The notes under the pieces are model-generated. The model had not been told where the DNA came from. It ran no database searches and saw nothing but the letters and a program-made list of their open reading frames with translations. DNA of 64,000 nt from an uncultured Collinsella sp. (GTDB lineage: Bacteria; Actinomycetota; Coriobacteriia; Coriobacteriales; Coriobacteriaceae): positions 32,074 to 96,073 of the forward strand of contig CATXKN010000009.1 of assembly GCA_958370785.1 (NCBI GenBank). The letters run 5' to 3'. The position numbers and the translations under genes are program-made. Shown piece by piece: positions 34,582 to 43,122 of the stretch. The stretch's first letter is position 1. Every line of letters starts with the position of its first letter.

Positions 34582-35589
34582 TTACTCGGCGTGTGCGTAA
34601 TCCACCTTGGCGCGGCGAGCGGTAGCCTTCTCCCAATCGCTGGTGCCCTCAAAGACATCCTGCTTGTAGGGATTGCGGCCGAGCTTCTTGGCGCGGTAGG
34701 CGATGTAGATGATCGCGGCGACGTTGGCGACCAGCGCGGCAATCGAGACCGCGGTGGCGGCGCCGGGGTCGAGCGTGGAGTGGGTCACAAAGATGGACTC
34801 CTCCTGGAAGTAGGGGAACACCTGGGCAAACATGCACCAAATGGCCAGCGTAAAGGCGCGGTTCTGGATCCAGCCGCCCTTGTTCCAGATAAAGGCGGCG
34901 ACGGTGGGCGCCAGCAGCAGCGCAAAGCCGCAGAACCAGGAGTGGGTGGGCAGGCAGTTGTAGGTGTAGCAGAAGTTCCAGATATCGTAGGCGATGATGT
35001 AGACCCAGGTCATATCGGGCCACAGCATGTCGGTCTGATCCTCGGAGGCGTAGACGCTCCACCAACCGGTCATGCAGAAGATGTTGATGATACCGGCGAT
35101 GCCGTTGAACACGTTGTTCCAGCCGGCCAGCTGCGTGGCACCTTCGGAGGTGACCCAGGTGGACTCGCCCAGGACAAAGAAGTGATAGGCGCTCTCGAAG
35201 TCGGACACGACGGCGATCATGATGTTGATGGCGACGATCACAAACGGCCATGCGCGGAACCAATGCGCCTTGCCGATCTTTCCCCACTGGTACTTAATGG
35301 CAATGAAGCCCCAGCAACCGGCGAGCGCCGCGTATACCTTGGCGTAGTGGAACCAGCTGTTCTGGTACACATGGGTGGGGTTGGTGAGCGCCCACTCGGC
35401 ACCCTGCGAAACGCCCACGGCGATGGCGACGCAGTAGATGGTCATGGCCAGCGGAGCCACGCCAAAGATGATTGCCGCGCCGAGCTTGGTGCGGCGGCCG
35501 ACCTCGTTGAGCACGATCAGGCCGATAAAGACCATGGCCCAGCCGGCCCAGTGGATAAGGGTATCGCTACCCCAAACATCGAACAGCAT
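34582..35589 (-). CDS. Polytopic membrane protein (DUF5692-like)
   Basis: 335-residue integral membrane protein with about nine hydrophobic segments, rich in Trp and Tyr (NEVGRRTKLGAAIIFGVAP, MLWPDMTWVYIIAYDIWNF). It resembles DUF5692-type proteins of Coriobacteriia; I am not certain of the family name. It is 63 bp downstream of the TetR gene in the same orientation and so shares its control region with the divergent flavoprotein. A role as a small-molecule transporter or membrane redox partner is inference only. Confidence 0.7.
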   Translation of the reverse strand: MLFDVWGSDTLIHWAGWAMVFIGLIVLNEVGRRTKLGAAIIFGVAPLAMTIYCVAIAVGVSQGAEWALTNPTHVYQNSWFHYAKVYAALAGCWGFIAIKYQWGKIGKAHWFRAWPFVIVAINIMIAVVSDFESAYHFFVLGESTWVTSEGATQLAGWNNVFNGIAGIINIFCMTGWWSVYASEDQTDMLWPDMTWVYIIAYDIWNFCYTYNCLPTHSWFCGFALLLAPTVAAFIWNKGGWIQNRAFTLAIWCMFAQVFPYFQEESIFVTHSTLDPGAATAVSIAALVANVAAIIYIAYRAKKLGRNPYKQDVFEGTSDWEKATARRAKVDYAHAE

Positions 35590-35652
35590 GCTGCTCTCCT
35601 TTCACACGCCCGCGGCCCCTCTTCTGATCGCGGGCAGTTTGGCCAAATGTCG

Positions 35653-36315
35653 TCAGTTCTGGGGCTTGCGCTCCGGATACTTGGCGGTGTAGCCCTCGAT
35701 GTGGAGCGTCGAGGCGATGATTTCCTTGACCGTCTCGTCGGGCACATCGGGGTGCGTGCGGATATACATCAAAAGACCCATGATGAGGGTGTAGAACGTC
35801 TCGTAGACATGGTCGATGCGTAGCTCATGATGGGCGACAAAATCCACCACGGTGGTGTCGCAGATATACTGCGCCACGCGTTGGACCACGTTGTGCAGAA
35901 AGCCGCCGTAGAGCGCACCGCTGCTGGAGGTGAGCGTACTCGGCAGCTCGTGGCCGCTGGCGACCAGGCGCTTAAAGAGCGGGGCGACGGTGTCGAGTGC
36001 GCCCTCGATATCGCCGACGGTGCGGTTGGCATTCCACTGCTCGAGCTCGGAGATAAAACCGTCGATTGCCTCGTCCATGACGGCGGTGACGGCGGCGTCC
36101 ATGTCGGCGAAGTAGTGGTAGAACAGCGAGCGCGTGCAGCCGGCTCGCTTGGTCACGGCCGATACCGATAGGTGGGACACGCCCAGCTCGGAGCTTACGG
36201 TGCGCACGGCATCGAGGATCTCGCGACGGCGTTCGTCGCCCGTCAGGCGCTTTGCCGCGCTATCGGATGCGGGGACGGCATCGACCACAGAGGTACCTGC
36301 TGTGTTGTTGCCCAT
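35653..36315 (-). CDS. TetR-family transcriptional regulator
   Basis: 220 residues; the N-terminal HTH is at about 28-75 (RREILDAVRTVSSELG, SAVTKRAGCTRSLFYHYFADMDA) with a helical ligand-binding C-terminal domain. The start at 36315 is preceded by AAAGGCGG. It is divergent from the flavoprotein gene and precedes the membrane protein gene. Two palindromes in the shared 187-bp spacer are its likely operators. Confidence 0.9.
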   Translation of the reverse strand: MGNNTAGTSVVDAVPASDSAAKRLTGDERRREILDAVRTVSSELGVSHLSVSAVTKRAGCTRSLFYHYFADMDAAVTAVMDEAIDGFISELEQWNANRTVGDIEGALDTVAPLFKRLVASGHELPSTLTSSSGALYGGFLHNVVQRVAQYICDTTVVDFVAHHELRIDHVYETFYTLIMGLLMYIRTHPDVPDETVKEIIASTLHIEGYTAKYPERKPQN

Positions 36316-36373
36316 GTTTTGCCGCCTTTCATCCTCTTTTGCCTGACCGTTCGCCTAACAGTCTTGAATATTG

Positions 36374-36411
36374 TTGACGGTTCGTCAATACTATTTTTGA
36401 CACAATGTCAA
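36374..36411. promoter_or_regulatory. Twin palindromic operators between TetR gene and flavoprotein
   Basis: TTGACGGTTCGTCAA (36374-36388) and TTGACACAATGTCAA (36397-36411) both have 6-bp arms, a 3-bp centre and the frame TTGACR...YGTCAA. Their centres are 23 bp apart, about two helical turns, so two dimers would bind the same DNA face. Confidence 0.75.
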
Positions 36412-36502
36412 CAATGGCGGGTGAACGGCATGGGGCATGCCCGGCCTGCAAAAAAGAGGGGCGCTGCGGCCTCGTCGGGCTGCGGCAAGAGAAGGGACAA
36501 CC

Positions 36503-39280
36503 ATGATTCTCAACGGACCGGGGATTAGCTACACCGAGCCCGACATCGGTTCGGAGTTCGTGCCGCCGCTGCCGGAGCATCCGCGCGAGGCCATCGTCAA
36601 GCTGTGCGAGCACTGCACCAACCGCCTGCTGCATCGCGACGAGCTGCTGGGCTACGAGTACTGGTCGTTTGCCGAGGCCGCGACCGACGAGCAGGCCGAA
36701 GTGCTCTGCAAGATGAAGATGCGCCGTCCCTATACGCTGTCCGAGATGGTCAAGCTCACCGGCATGCCCGAAGCCGATATCGAGAAGATGCTCGACGATA
36801 TGAGCTACACGGGCCTGCTCGAGTACAACTGGGAAAACCCCGAGCGCGCCAAGCAATGGGTGTTGCCCATGCTGGTGCCGGGTTCCGCCGAGTTCCTCAA
36901 CATGCGCGTGAGCCAGCTCGAGGAGCACCCGGTCTATGCCAAGTTCTTTGAGCAGGCGTCCAAGGGACCGCTGTCCAAGGCCACGCCGATGGTGCCGCCC
37001 GGAGGCGCCGGTATCGGCATGCATGTCATTCCGGTCGAGAAGGCTATCGACGCCGCGAGCACCTCGGTGCCGATCGAGCATATCGAGCATTGGCTCGACA
37101 AATACGATGGCAAATATGCCGCTAGCACCTGCAGCTGCCGCGCGAGCCGTCGCGTGATGGGTGAGGGCTGCGCCGACGACCCCGCCGACTGGTGCATTGC
37201 CGTGGGCGATATGGCCGACTATGTGGTTGAGACCGACCGCGGCCATTACGTGACGCGCGACGAGGTCTACGACATCCTGCGCCAGGCCGAGGACAACGGC
37301 TTTGTGCACCAGATCACCAATATCGACGGCGAGAACAAGATCTTCGCTATCTGCAACTGCAACGTCAACGTGTGTTATGCCCTGCGCACCTCTCAGCTGT
37401 TCAACACGCCCAACCTGTCGCGCTCGGCCTATGTCGCCAAGGTCGAGAAGGACAAGTGCGTTGCCTGCGGTCGCTGCGTTGAGGTGTGCCCGGCCGGCGC
37501 CGCCAAGCTCGGCCAGAAGCTCTGCAGCAAAAAGGCCGGCGGACAGGTGCCCGAGTATCCGCGCCAGGAGCTGCCCGACGCCACCAAATGGGATCACACC
37601 AAGTGGTCGCCCAACTACCGCAACGACAACCGCATCGAGACGCACAAGTCCGGCACCGCTCCCTGCAAGACGGCCTGCCCCGCGCACGTTGCCGTTCAGG
37701 GCTATTTGAAGCTCGCGGCTCAGGGTCGCTATGACGAGGCCCTAGCACTCATCAAGCGCGAGAACCCGCTGCCCGCTATCTGCGGCCGTGTGTGCAACCG
37801 CCGCTGTGAGGATGCCTGCACCCGCGGCCGTGTGGATGCCGCCGTGGCTATCGACGAGGTCAAGAAGTTCATCGCCCAGCGCGATCTGGATGCCGCGACC
37901 CGCTACGTCCCGCCCGTGGTGACCCCGACGCGTGCCGGCGGCTTCGACCAGAAGATCGCCATCATCGGTGCCGGTCCGGCCGGCCTGTCCTGCGCTTTCT
38001 ACCTGGCCGAGAAGGGCTACAAACCTGTCGTGTTCGAGAAGAACGAGCGCCCGGGCGGCATGCTCACCTACGGCATTCCCAGCTTTAAGCTGCAGAAGGA
38101 CGTCATTGAGGCCGAGGTCGAGGTCATTCGCCTGATGGGTGCCGAGTTCCGCTATGGCGTGGAAGTCGGTCGCGACGTGACGCTCGACGAGCTGCGCGCG
38201 CAGGGCTTTAAGGCCTTCTACGTTGCCATTGGCTGCCGGGGCGGCCGCCTTGCCGGCATTCCGGGCGAGAGTGCCGAGGACGTGACCGTGGCCGTCGACT
38301 TCCTTCGCGAGGTTAACAGCGGCAAGATCGATACCCTGTCCGGCCGCACCATTGTGGTGGGCGGCGGCAACGTGGCCATCGACGTTGCCCGCAACGCCTG
38401 CCGTCTGGGTTCCGAGCACGTTGAGATGTTCTGCCTGGAGAGCGAGGCCCAGATGCCCGCCAGCGAGGAGGAGCGTCGCGAGGCCGTTGAGGACGGCGCG
38501 CACATCAGCTGCGGTTGGGGCCCCAAGGAAGTTCACCTGGACGAGGCCGGTCGTGTGTGCGGCATCACCTTCAAGCGCTGCACGCGTGTCTTTGACGACG
38601 AGGGCCGTTTTGCGCCCGAGTACGACGAGAACGATCTGCGCCGTGTCGATGCCGACCGTGTCGTCATGTCGATTGGCCAGTCCATTGTGTGGGGCGACCT
38701 GCTGGCTGGCTCCAAGGTGGAGCTCGGCCGCGGCCAGGGTGCCCTTGCCGATCCCCAGACCTACCAGACCGCCGAGCCAGACATCTTTGTGGGCGGCGAC
38801 GTCTACACCGGCCCCAGCTTTGCCATCGACGCTATCGCCGCCGGCCACGAGGCCGCGGTGTCCATCCATCGCTTTGTGCAGCCGGGCTCCACGCTCACCA
38901 TCGGCCGCAATCAACGCCGCTACACCGCGCTCGACCGCGACGACGTTGTGCTCGAGAGCTACGACAACGCGAGCCGCGAGGTTGCGCATGTAGACCGCGA
39001 ACGCGAGAAGGCTGCGCCGTTTAGCGAGTATGTTGAGACCTTTACCGAGGAGCAGGTGCGCGCCGAGACCGCCCGCTGCCTGGGCTGCGGCGCCTCGATC
39101 GTCGACCCTAACAAGTGCATCGGCTGCGGCCTGTGCACCACCAAGTGCGCGTTTGACGCCATCCATCTTGATCGCGATCGCCCCGAGTGCTCCACGATGG
39201 TCAAATACGAGCAAAAGCTCCCAAGCCTGGGCAAGTACGCATTGAAGCGTGCAATTAAGATCAAATTTGGGAAGAAGTAA
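36503..39280 (+). CDS. Multidomain Fe-S flavoprotein oxidoreductase (GltD-like core)
   Basis: 925-residue soluble oxidoreductase. The N-terminal third has Cys clusters of unusual type (CEHCTNRLL, TCSCRASRRVMGEGC, CNCNVNVC). A 4Fe-4S motif CVACGRCVEVCP is near residue 320. Then comes a GltD-like core: CKTACPAHV (about 387) and CGRVCNRRCEDAC, FAD motif IIGAGPAGLSCAF (about 489), NAD(P) motif VVGGGNVAIDVARNA (about 620), and GGDVYTG. A final ferredoxin-like part has CLGCGAS and CIGCGLCTTKC (about 858-880). It likely moves electrons between NAD(P)H and an Fe-S partner; the substrate is unknown. The ATG at 36503 follows AGAAGGGA. Twin TetR operators lie upstream. Confidence 0.85.
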   Translation: MILNGPGISYTEPDIGSEFVPPLPEHPREAIVKLCEHCTNRLLHRDELLGYEYWSFAEAATDEQAEVLCKMKMRRPYTLSEMVKLTGMPEADIEKMLDDMSYTGLLEYNWENPERAKQWVLPMLVPGSAEFLNMRVSQLEEHPVYAKFFEQASKGPLSKATPMVPPGGAGIGMHVIPVEKAIDAASTSVPIEHIEHWLDKYDGKYAASTCSCRASRRVMGEGCADDPADWCIAVGDMADYVVETDRGHYVTRDEVYDILRQAEDNGFVHQITNIDGENKIFAICNCNVNVCYALRTSQLFNTPNLSRSAYVAKVEKDKCVACGRCVEVCPAGAAKLGQKLCSKKAGGQVPEYPRQELPDATKWDHTKWSPNYRNDNRIETHKSGTAPCKTACPAHVAVQGYLKLAAQGRYDEALALIKRENPLPAICGRVCNRRCEDACTRGRVDAAVAIDEVKKFIAQRDLDAATRYVPPVVTPTRAGGFDQKIAIIGAGPAGLSCAFYLAEKGYKPVVFEKNERPGGMLTYGIPSFKLQKDVIEAEVEVIRLMGAEFRYGVEVGRDVTLDELRAQGFKAFYVAIGCRGGRLAGIPGESAEDVTVAVDFLREVNSGKIDTLSGRTIVVGGGNVAIDVARNACRLGSEHVEMFCLESEAQMPASEEERREAVEDGAHISCGWGPKEVHLDEAGRVCGITFKRCTRVFDDEGRFAPEYDENDLRRVDADRVVMSIGQSIVWGDLLAGSKVELGRGQGALADPQTYQTAEPDIFVGGDVYTGPSFAIDAIAAGHEAAVSIHRFVQPGSTLTIGRNQRRYTALDRDDVVLESYDNASREVAHVDREREKAAPFSEYVETFTEEQVRAETARCLGCGASIVDPNKCIGCGLCTTKCAFDAIHLDRDRPECSTMVKYEQKLPSLGKYALKRAIKIKFGKK

Positions 39281-39323
39281 GAGACCTAACAAGTAAGTGA
39301 ACGGCGCAGAGGGCGGTTGGACA

Positions 39324-39462
39324 GCGAGCGGGTCCCAGGCGTGGCGAGGTGCCTTGAAAGAGGAGGGCATAGGGCTTTTGCCCATGCCCGACGATTGAAA
39401 GGCAGATCGCCCGTCTGGGACTCGCGCAGCGTCAAGCCGACCGCCGTTCGTTAGAACGGCGG
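39324..39462 (+). ncRNA. Candidate structured RNA leader of hypA
   Basis: Bases 39324-39425 fold into one long rod: GCGAG/CTCGC, then TCCCAGGCG (39333-39341)/CGTCTGGGA (39412-39420), GGCGA (39343)/TCGCC (39407), GCCTT (39351)/AAGGC (39399), a symmetric 9x9 purine-rich loop GAAAGAGGA/GACGATTGA, and a 10-bp tip GGGCATaGGGC/GCCCATGCCC closed by TTTT. A second hairpin CCGCCGTTC/GAACGGCGG (39441-39462) abuts the hypA ribosome site. I match it to no known riboswitch class. It could be a leader or a separate small RNA. Confidence 0.55.
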
Positions 39463-39474
39463 AAGGAATTAAAA

Positions 39475-39903
39475 GTGCACGAGCTCGGAATCGTCTATCA
39501 CATCATTCGCGATGTCGAGAATGTGGCGCGCGCTCATGGCGTGCGTCGCGTTTCGAGCGTGACGTTGCTACTGGGCGAGGTCTCGGGCGTCGTTCCCGAC
39601 TTGCTGCTCGACGCTTGGCGCTGGGCGGCAGATAAAAAGCCCATCACCGAGGGTGCGGAGCTTATCGTGGAGCCCGTTGAGGCCGTGACACATTGCGAGG
39701 CGTGTGGCTGCGACTACGCGACGGTCGAGCACGGCAAGGCCTGTCCCCATTGCGGTAGCGGCGAGACCTATTTGCTGCAGGGCCAAGAGGTAATGATCAA
39801 ACAGATCGAGACCCCCGAAGAGGATCCGGCAGGCGCTGCCCCCGACGGCCCTTCCGACGCGCCCGATGCCGTCGACGCCGCCAACCCTCTTCGCATCGCC
39901 TAA
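39475..39903 (+). CDS. hypA: Hydrogenase nickel-insertion protein HypA
   Basis: 142-residue Zn/Ni chaperone that delivers nickel to the hydrogenase large subunit. It begins with a GTG giving MHELGIV, where His2 and Glu3 are the nickel site; the zinc site is CEACGCDY...CPHCGS. The C-terminal 30 residues (PEEDPAGAAPDGPSDAP) are a Pro/Ala/Asp-rich tail beyond the usual end. GGAAGGA precedes the start. It is separated from hypCDEF by about 30 kb, and no hypB is seen in the window. Confidence 0.92.
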   Translation: MHELGIVYHIIRDVENVARAHGVRRVSSVTLLLGEVSGVVPDLLLDAWRWAADKKPITEGAELIVEPVEAVTHCEACGCDYATVEHGKACPHCGSGETYLLQGQEVMIKQIETPEEDPAGAAPDGPSDAPDAVDAANPLRIA

Positions 39904-40238
39904 TATCCAATGACTACGTGGGCTAGAGTTCTAAACATATTTGCTTCGGTTAGTCAAGTCATGTCTGTTTAAACAAAATAGCGGCACGCAGACGCATTGG
40001 GATCCACCTAAAGCGATTTTAACGAACAGCGCGCCTATATATGTCTTTGAAAGCAATCGGCAAATCACGTTTTAGCAGGCAATGAGCTGTAAACCAGCAA
40101 CGTAATCAATTTGTAACAAACTAGACGTTTAAACAAATAAACCAACCTTTTGCGAATTTAGCTATAATTCCACAATCCAAACAGGTATACTCCTTTCATG
40201 TCGTGTAGGAAATACGTAGACAAAAAGGAGGTTATGTG
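39904..40238. promoter_or_regulatory. Regulatory region of the mannose PTS operon
   Basis: 335 bp, AT-rich, no gene. TATAAT at 40163-40168 is a -10 box without a clear -35. The 8-bp palindrome GTTTAAAC occurs twice, at 39967-39974 and 40127-40134, each followed by AAA and a T/A-rich stretch; these may be operator sites 160 bp apart. AAGGAGG at 40226-40232 is the ribosome site. Confidence 0.55.
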
Positions 40239-41228
40239 ATGGTAAGTATTGTTCTTGCTAGCCACGGGGACTTGGCAGCTGGAATCAAGCAGACGGGCTC
40301 GATGGTCTTTGGCGATCAGCCGTCTGTTGCCGTGGTCTCGCTCGAGCCGAGCATGGGCCCCGACGACTTCCGTGCCAAGGTCGAGGAAGCAGTCGCTTCC
40401 TTCGAGGACCAGGAGCAGGTGCTCTTCCTCGTTGATCTGTGGGGCGGCACGCCGTTCAACCAGATCAGCGGGCTCATCGAGGGCCACGATTCCTGGGCTA
40501 TCGTCACCGGTGTCAACCTGCCTATGCTCATCGAGGCATATTCGCAGCGCTTTGACGCAAAGAACACTGCACATGCGATCGCAAAACATCTCGTGACTGA
40601 GGCTAAGGCTGGCGTGCGCGTCAAGCCCGAGTCTCTGGAGCCCGAGGAGAAGAAGCCGGCTACGGCCGCCGCTGCTCCTGCAGGCGCCATCCCTCCGGGA
40701 ACGGTCATCGGCGACGGGCACATCAAGATTGCCCACGTCCGTATCGACACCCGTCTGCTGCATGGTCAGGTGGCCACCACGTGGACCAAGCAGATCAACC
40801 CCAACCGCATCATCGTGGTTTCCGACGGCGTTGCTCACGACGAGCTCCGCAAGACCATGATCGAGCAGGCTGCCCCTCCGGGAGTCCATGCCAACGTCGT
40901 GCCCATCAAGAAGATGGCCGAGGTCGTCAAGGACACGCGCTTTGGTGACACCAAGGCCATGCTGCTCTTTGAGAACCCGCAGGATCTGCTCAAGGCCATC
41001 GAGGCCGGCGTCGACATCAAGGAAGTCAACATCGGCTCCATGGCTCACTCCAAGGGCAAGGTCGTCGTCACCAACGCCGTCGCTATGGGCGATGACGACG
41101 TTAAGACCCTCGAGGCCCTCAAGGCCAAGGGCGTCAAGTTCGAGGTCCGCAAGGTTCCTTCGGATGCCTCCGAGGATCTCGATGCCATGTTGAAGAAAGC
41201 TAAGGCCGAACTGGCCGCTCAAGCATAG
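40239..41228 (+). CDS. manX: Mannose-family PTS EIIAB
   Basis: 329-residue cytoplasmic phosphocarrier. The IIA domain (1-135) has its active His in LASHGDLAAG; an Ala/Pro/Glu linker (about 136-160) leads to IIB, whose active His is in DTRLLHGQVATTW. The ATG at 40239 has AAGGAGG 6 bases upstream. First gene of an operon with IIC, IID and a ManO-like protein. Mannose, glucose or related hexoses are likely; the exact sugar cannot be read. Confidence 0.94.
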   Translation: MVSIVLASHGDLAAGIKQTGSMVFGDQPSVAVVSLEPSMGPDDFRAKVEEAVASFEDQEQVLFLVDLWGGTPFNQISGLIEGHDSWAIVTGVNLPMLIEAYSQRFDAKNTAHAIAKHLVTEAKAGVRVKPESLEPEEKKPATAAAAPAGAIPPGTVIGDGHIKIAHVRIDTRLLHGQVATTWTKQINPNRIIVVSDGVAHDELRKTMIEQAAPPGVHANVVPIKKMAEVVKDTRFGDTKAMLLFENPQDLLKAIEAGVDIKEVNIGSMAHSKGKVVVTNAVAMGDDDVKTLEALKAKGVKFEVRKVPSDASEDLDAMLKKAKAELAAQA

Positions 41229-41246
41229 TAAAGGAGGGTCCGATAC

Positions 41247-42065
41247 ATGTCTGCAATCACTATTCTGCTTGTTGCGATTGTCGCGTTGCTTGCCGGTATG
41301 GAAGGCATTCTGGATGAGTTCCAGTTCCATCAGCCGCTCGTGGCATGCACGCTTATCGGTCTCGTAACCGGTCACCTTCAGGAGGGCATCCTCCTGGGCG
41401 GTTCGCTCCAGATGATGGCCCTTGGCTGGGCTAACGTCGGCGCCGCCGTCGCGCCTGACGCCGCTCTGGCCTCGGTCGCTTCTTCGATCATCATGGTGCT
41501 CGCCCTCAACGGCGGCGCCACTGATTCGGCCAAGGCCGTTACCGCGGCCATCGCCGTCGCCGTCCCGCTGTCGGTCGCTGGTCTGTTCCTGACCATGATC
41601 TGCCGTACCATTGCTACCGCTATCGCTCACGCCATGGACGGTTGCGCCGAGAAGGGCGACTTCTCCGGCATCGAGCGCTGGCAGTACGCTGCCATCCTCA
41701 TGCAGGGCCTTCGTATCGCCATCCCGGCAGTACTTCTGTGTGTTATCCCGGCCGAGGCTGTTACCAACGCGCTTAACGCTATGCCCGACTGGCTGTCCGG
41801 CGGCATGGCCGTCGGCGGCGGCATGGTCGCTTCCGTCGGTTACGCCATGGTCATCAACATGATGGCCACCAAGGAGACCTGGCCGTTCTTCATCCTCGGC
41901 TTTGTCCTTGCTGCCATCCCTCAGCTCACGCTGATCGCCCTTGGCCTCATCGGCATCTCCCTTGCCCTCATCTACCTTGGCCTTAAGGATCTGGCCAAGC
42001 AGGGTGGCGGCACGGGCGGTGGCTCCGGCGACCCGCTCGGCGACATTCTGAACGATTACGAGTAG
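41247..42065 (+). CDS. manY: Mannose-family PTS EIIC
   Basis: 272-residue membrane permease component with several hydrophobic helices. Signature LVTGHLQEGILLGGSLQMMALGWANVGAAVAPDAA (read in parts) is typical of the family. The C-terminus is a Gly-rich tail. It follows manX by 18 bp. Confidence 0.94.
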   Translation: MSAITILLVAIVALLAGMEGILDEFQFHQPLVACTLIGLVTGHLQEGILLGGSLQMMALGWANVGAAVAPDAALASVASSIIMVLALNGGATDSAKAVTAAIAVAVPLSVAGLFLTMICRTIATAIAHAMDGCAEKGDFSGIERWQYAAILMQGLRIAIPAVLLCVIPAEAVTNALNAMPDWLSGGMAVGGGMVASVGYAMVINMMATKETWPFFILGFVLAAIPQLTLIALGLIGISLALIYLGLKDLAKQGGGTGGGSGDPLGDILNDYE

Positions 42066-42081
42066 GAGGGGAGTGATACAT

Positions 42082-43002
42082 ATGGCAGAGAACAAGATTC
42101 AGCTCACCAAGGCTGACCGTAAGAAGGTTTGCTTCCGTCATCAGTTCCTTCAGGGCTCGTGGAACTACGAGCGTATGCAGAACGGCGGCTGGTGCTTCGC
42201 AATGATCCCTGCGATCAAGAAGCTCTACACCAGCAAGGATGACCAGATTGCCGCGCTTAAGCGCCACCTGGAGTTCTATAACACCCACCCCTATGTTTCC
42301 GCCCCCGTCATTGGCGTTACCCTCGCCCTCGAGGAGGAGCGCGCCAACGGTGCTCCGATCGATGACGTCGCCATCCAGGGCGTCAAGGTCGGTATGATGG
42401 GCCCGCTCGCCGGCGTCGGTGACCCCGTCTTCTGGTTCACCCTTCGCCCGATTCTGGGCGCTCTGGGCGCTTCCCTGGCCATGTCCGGCAGCATCGTCGG
42501 TCCGTTGCTGTTCTTCTTCGCGTGGAACATCATCCGTTACGCTTTCCTGTGGTACACACAGGAGTTTGGCTACAAGGTCGGCTCCTCTATCGCCAAGGAC
42601 CTCTCCGGCGGTCTGATGGGCAAGGTCACCGAGGGCGCTTCCATCCTGGGTATGTTCATCATCGGCGCCCTGGTCGAGCGCTGGGTGTCCATTTCCTTCA
42701 CCCCGATCGTCTCCACGGTCAAGCAGTCTGCTGGCGCCTTTATCGACTGGGCTAGCCTGCCTTCCGGTTCCGAGGGTATCAAGGAAGCGCTGACGATGTA
42801 CAACTCCGTCGGTGCTACCGCCCTTGATCAGATGAAGGTCACCACGCTCCAGGGTAACCTCGATCAGCTCATCCCCGGCCTTGCCGCCGTGTGCCTGACC
42901 CTGCTGGTCTGCAAGCTCCTCAAGAAGAAGGTCAGCCCGATCGTCATCATCCTGGCTCTCTTCGCCGTCGGCATCATCGGTCGCTTCTGCGGCTTCATGT
43001 AA
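42082..43002 (+). CDS. manZ: Mannose-family PTS EIID
   Basis: 306-residue partner of EIIC in the membrane. The N-terminal region FRHQFLQGSWNYERMQNGG and GPLAGVGDPVFWFTLRPI are family signatures; the C-terminus has hydrophobic helices. The ATG at 42082 follows GGAGGGGAG; a start at 42073 is unlikely. Confidence 0.94.
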   Translation: MAENKIQLTKADRKKVCFRHQFLQGSWNYERMQNGGWCFAMIPAIKKLYTSKDDQIAALKRHLEFYNTHPYVSAPVIGVTLALEEERANGAPIDDVAIQGVKVGMMGPLAGVGDPVFWFTLRPILGALGASLAMSGSIVGPLLFFFAWNIIRYAFLWYTQEFGYKVGSSIAKDLSGGLMGKVTEGASILGMFIIGALVERWVSISFTPIVSTVKQSAGAFIDWASLPSGSEGIKEALTMYNSVGATALDQMKVTTLQGNLDQLIPGLAAVCLTLLVCKLLKKKVSPIVIILALFAVGIIGRFCGFM

Positions 43003-43059
43003 GCACGCTTCGGCTTAAGACCGAGAGTTGCTAGGTAAGGGCTTTTGAGCCATTGAAAC

Positions 43060-43100
43060 GGACCGCACCCGGTGGGTACACTGGATGCGGTCCGATTGTT
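43060..43100 (+). terminator. Terminator or attenuator between EIID and the ManO-like gene
   Basis: GGACCGCA (43060-43067) pairs with TGCGGTCC (43086-43093), followed by GATTGTTTTTATT. The next gene's ribosome site begins just after, so some read-through is likely. Confidence 0.75.
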
Positions 43101-43122
43101 TTTATTGGAGGGCGAGGCGCGT

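Noticed and set aside
34522..35823. 433-codon plus-strand frame opposite the membrane protein
   Set aside because: The minus strand encodes a membrane protein with proper helices; the plus-strand product is Gly/Asp/His-rich with no motif.
39324..39425. Assignment of the hypA leader to a known riboswitch or SRP RNA
   Set aside because: Conserved sequence blocks of the classes I know do not fit; left as unclassified.
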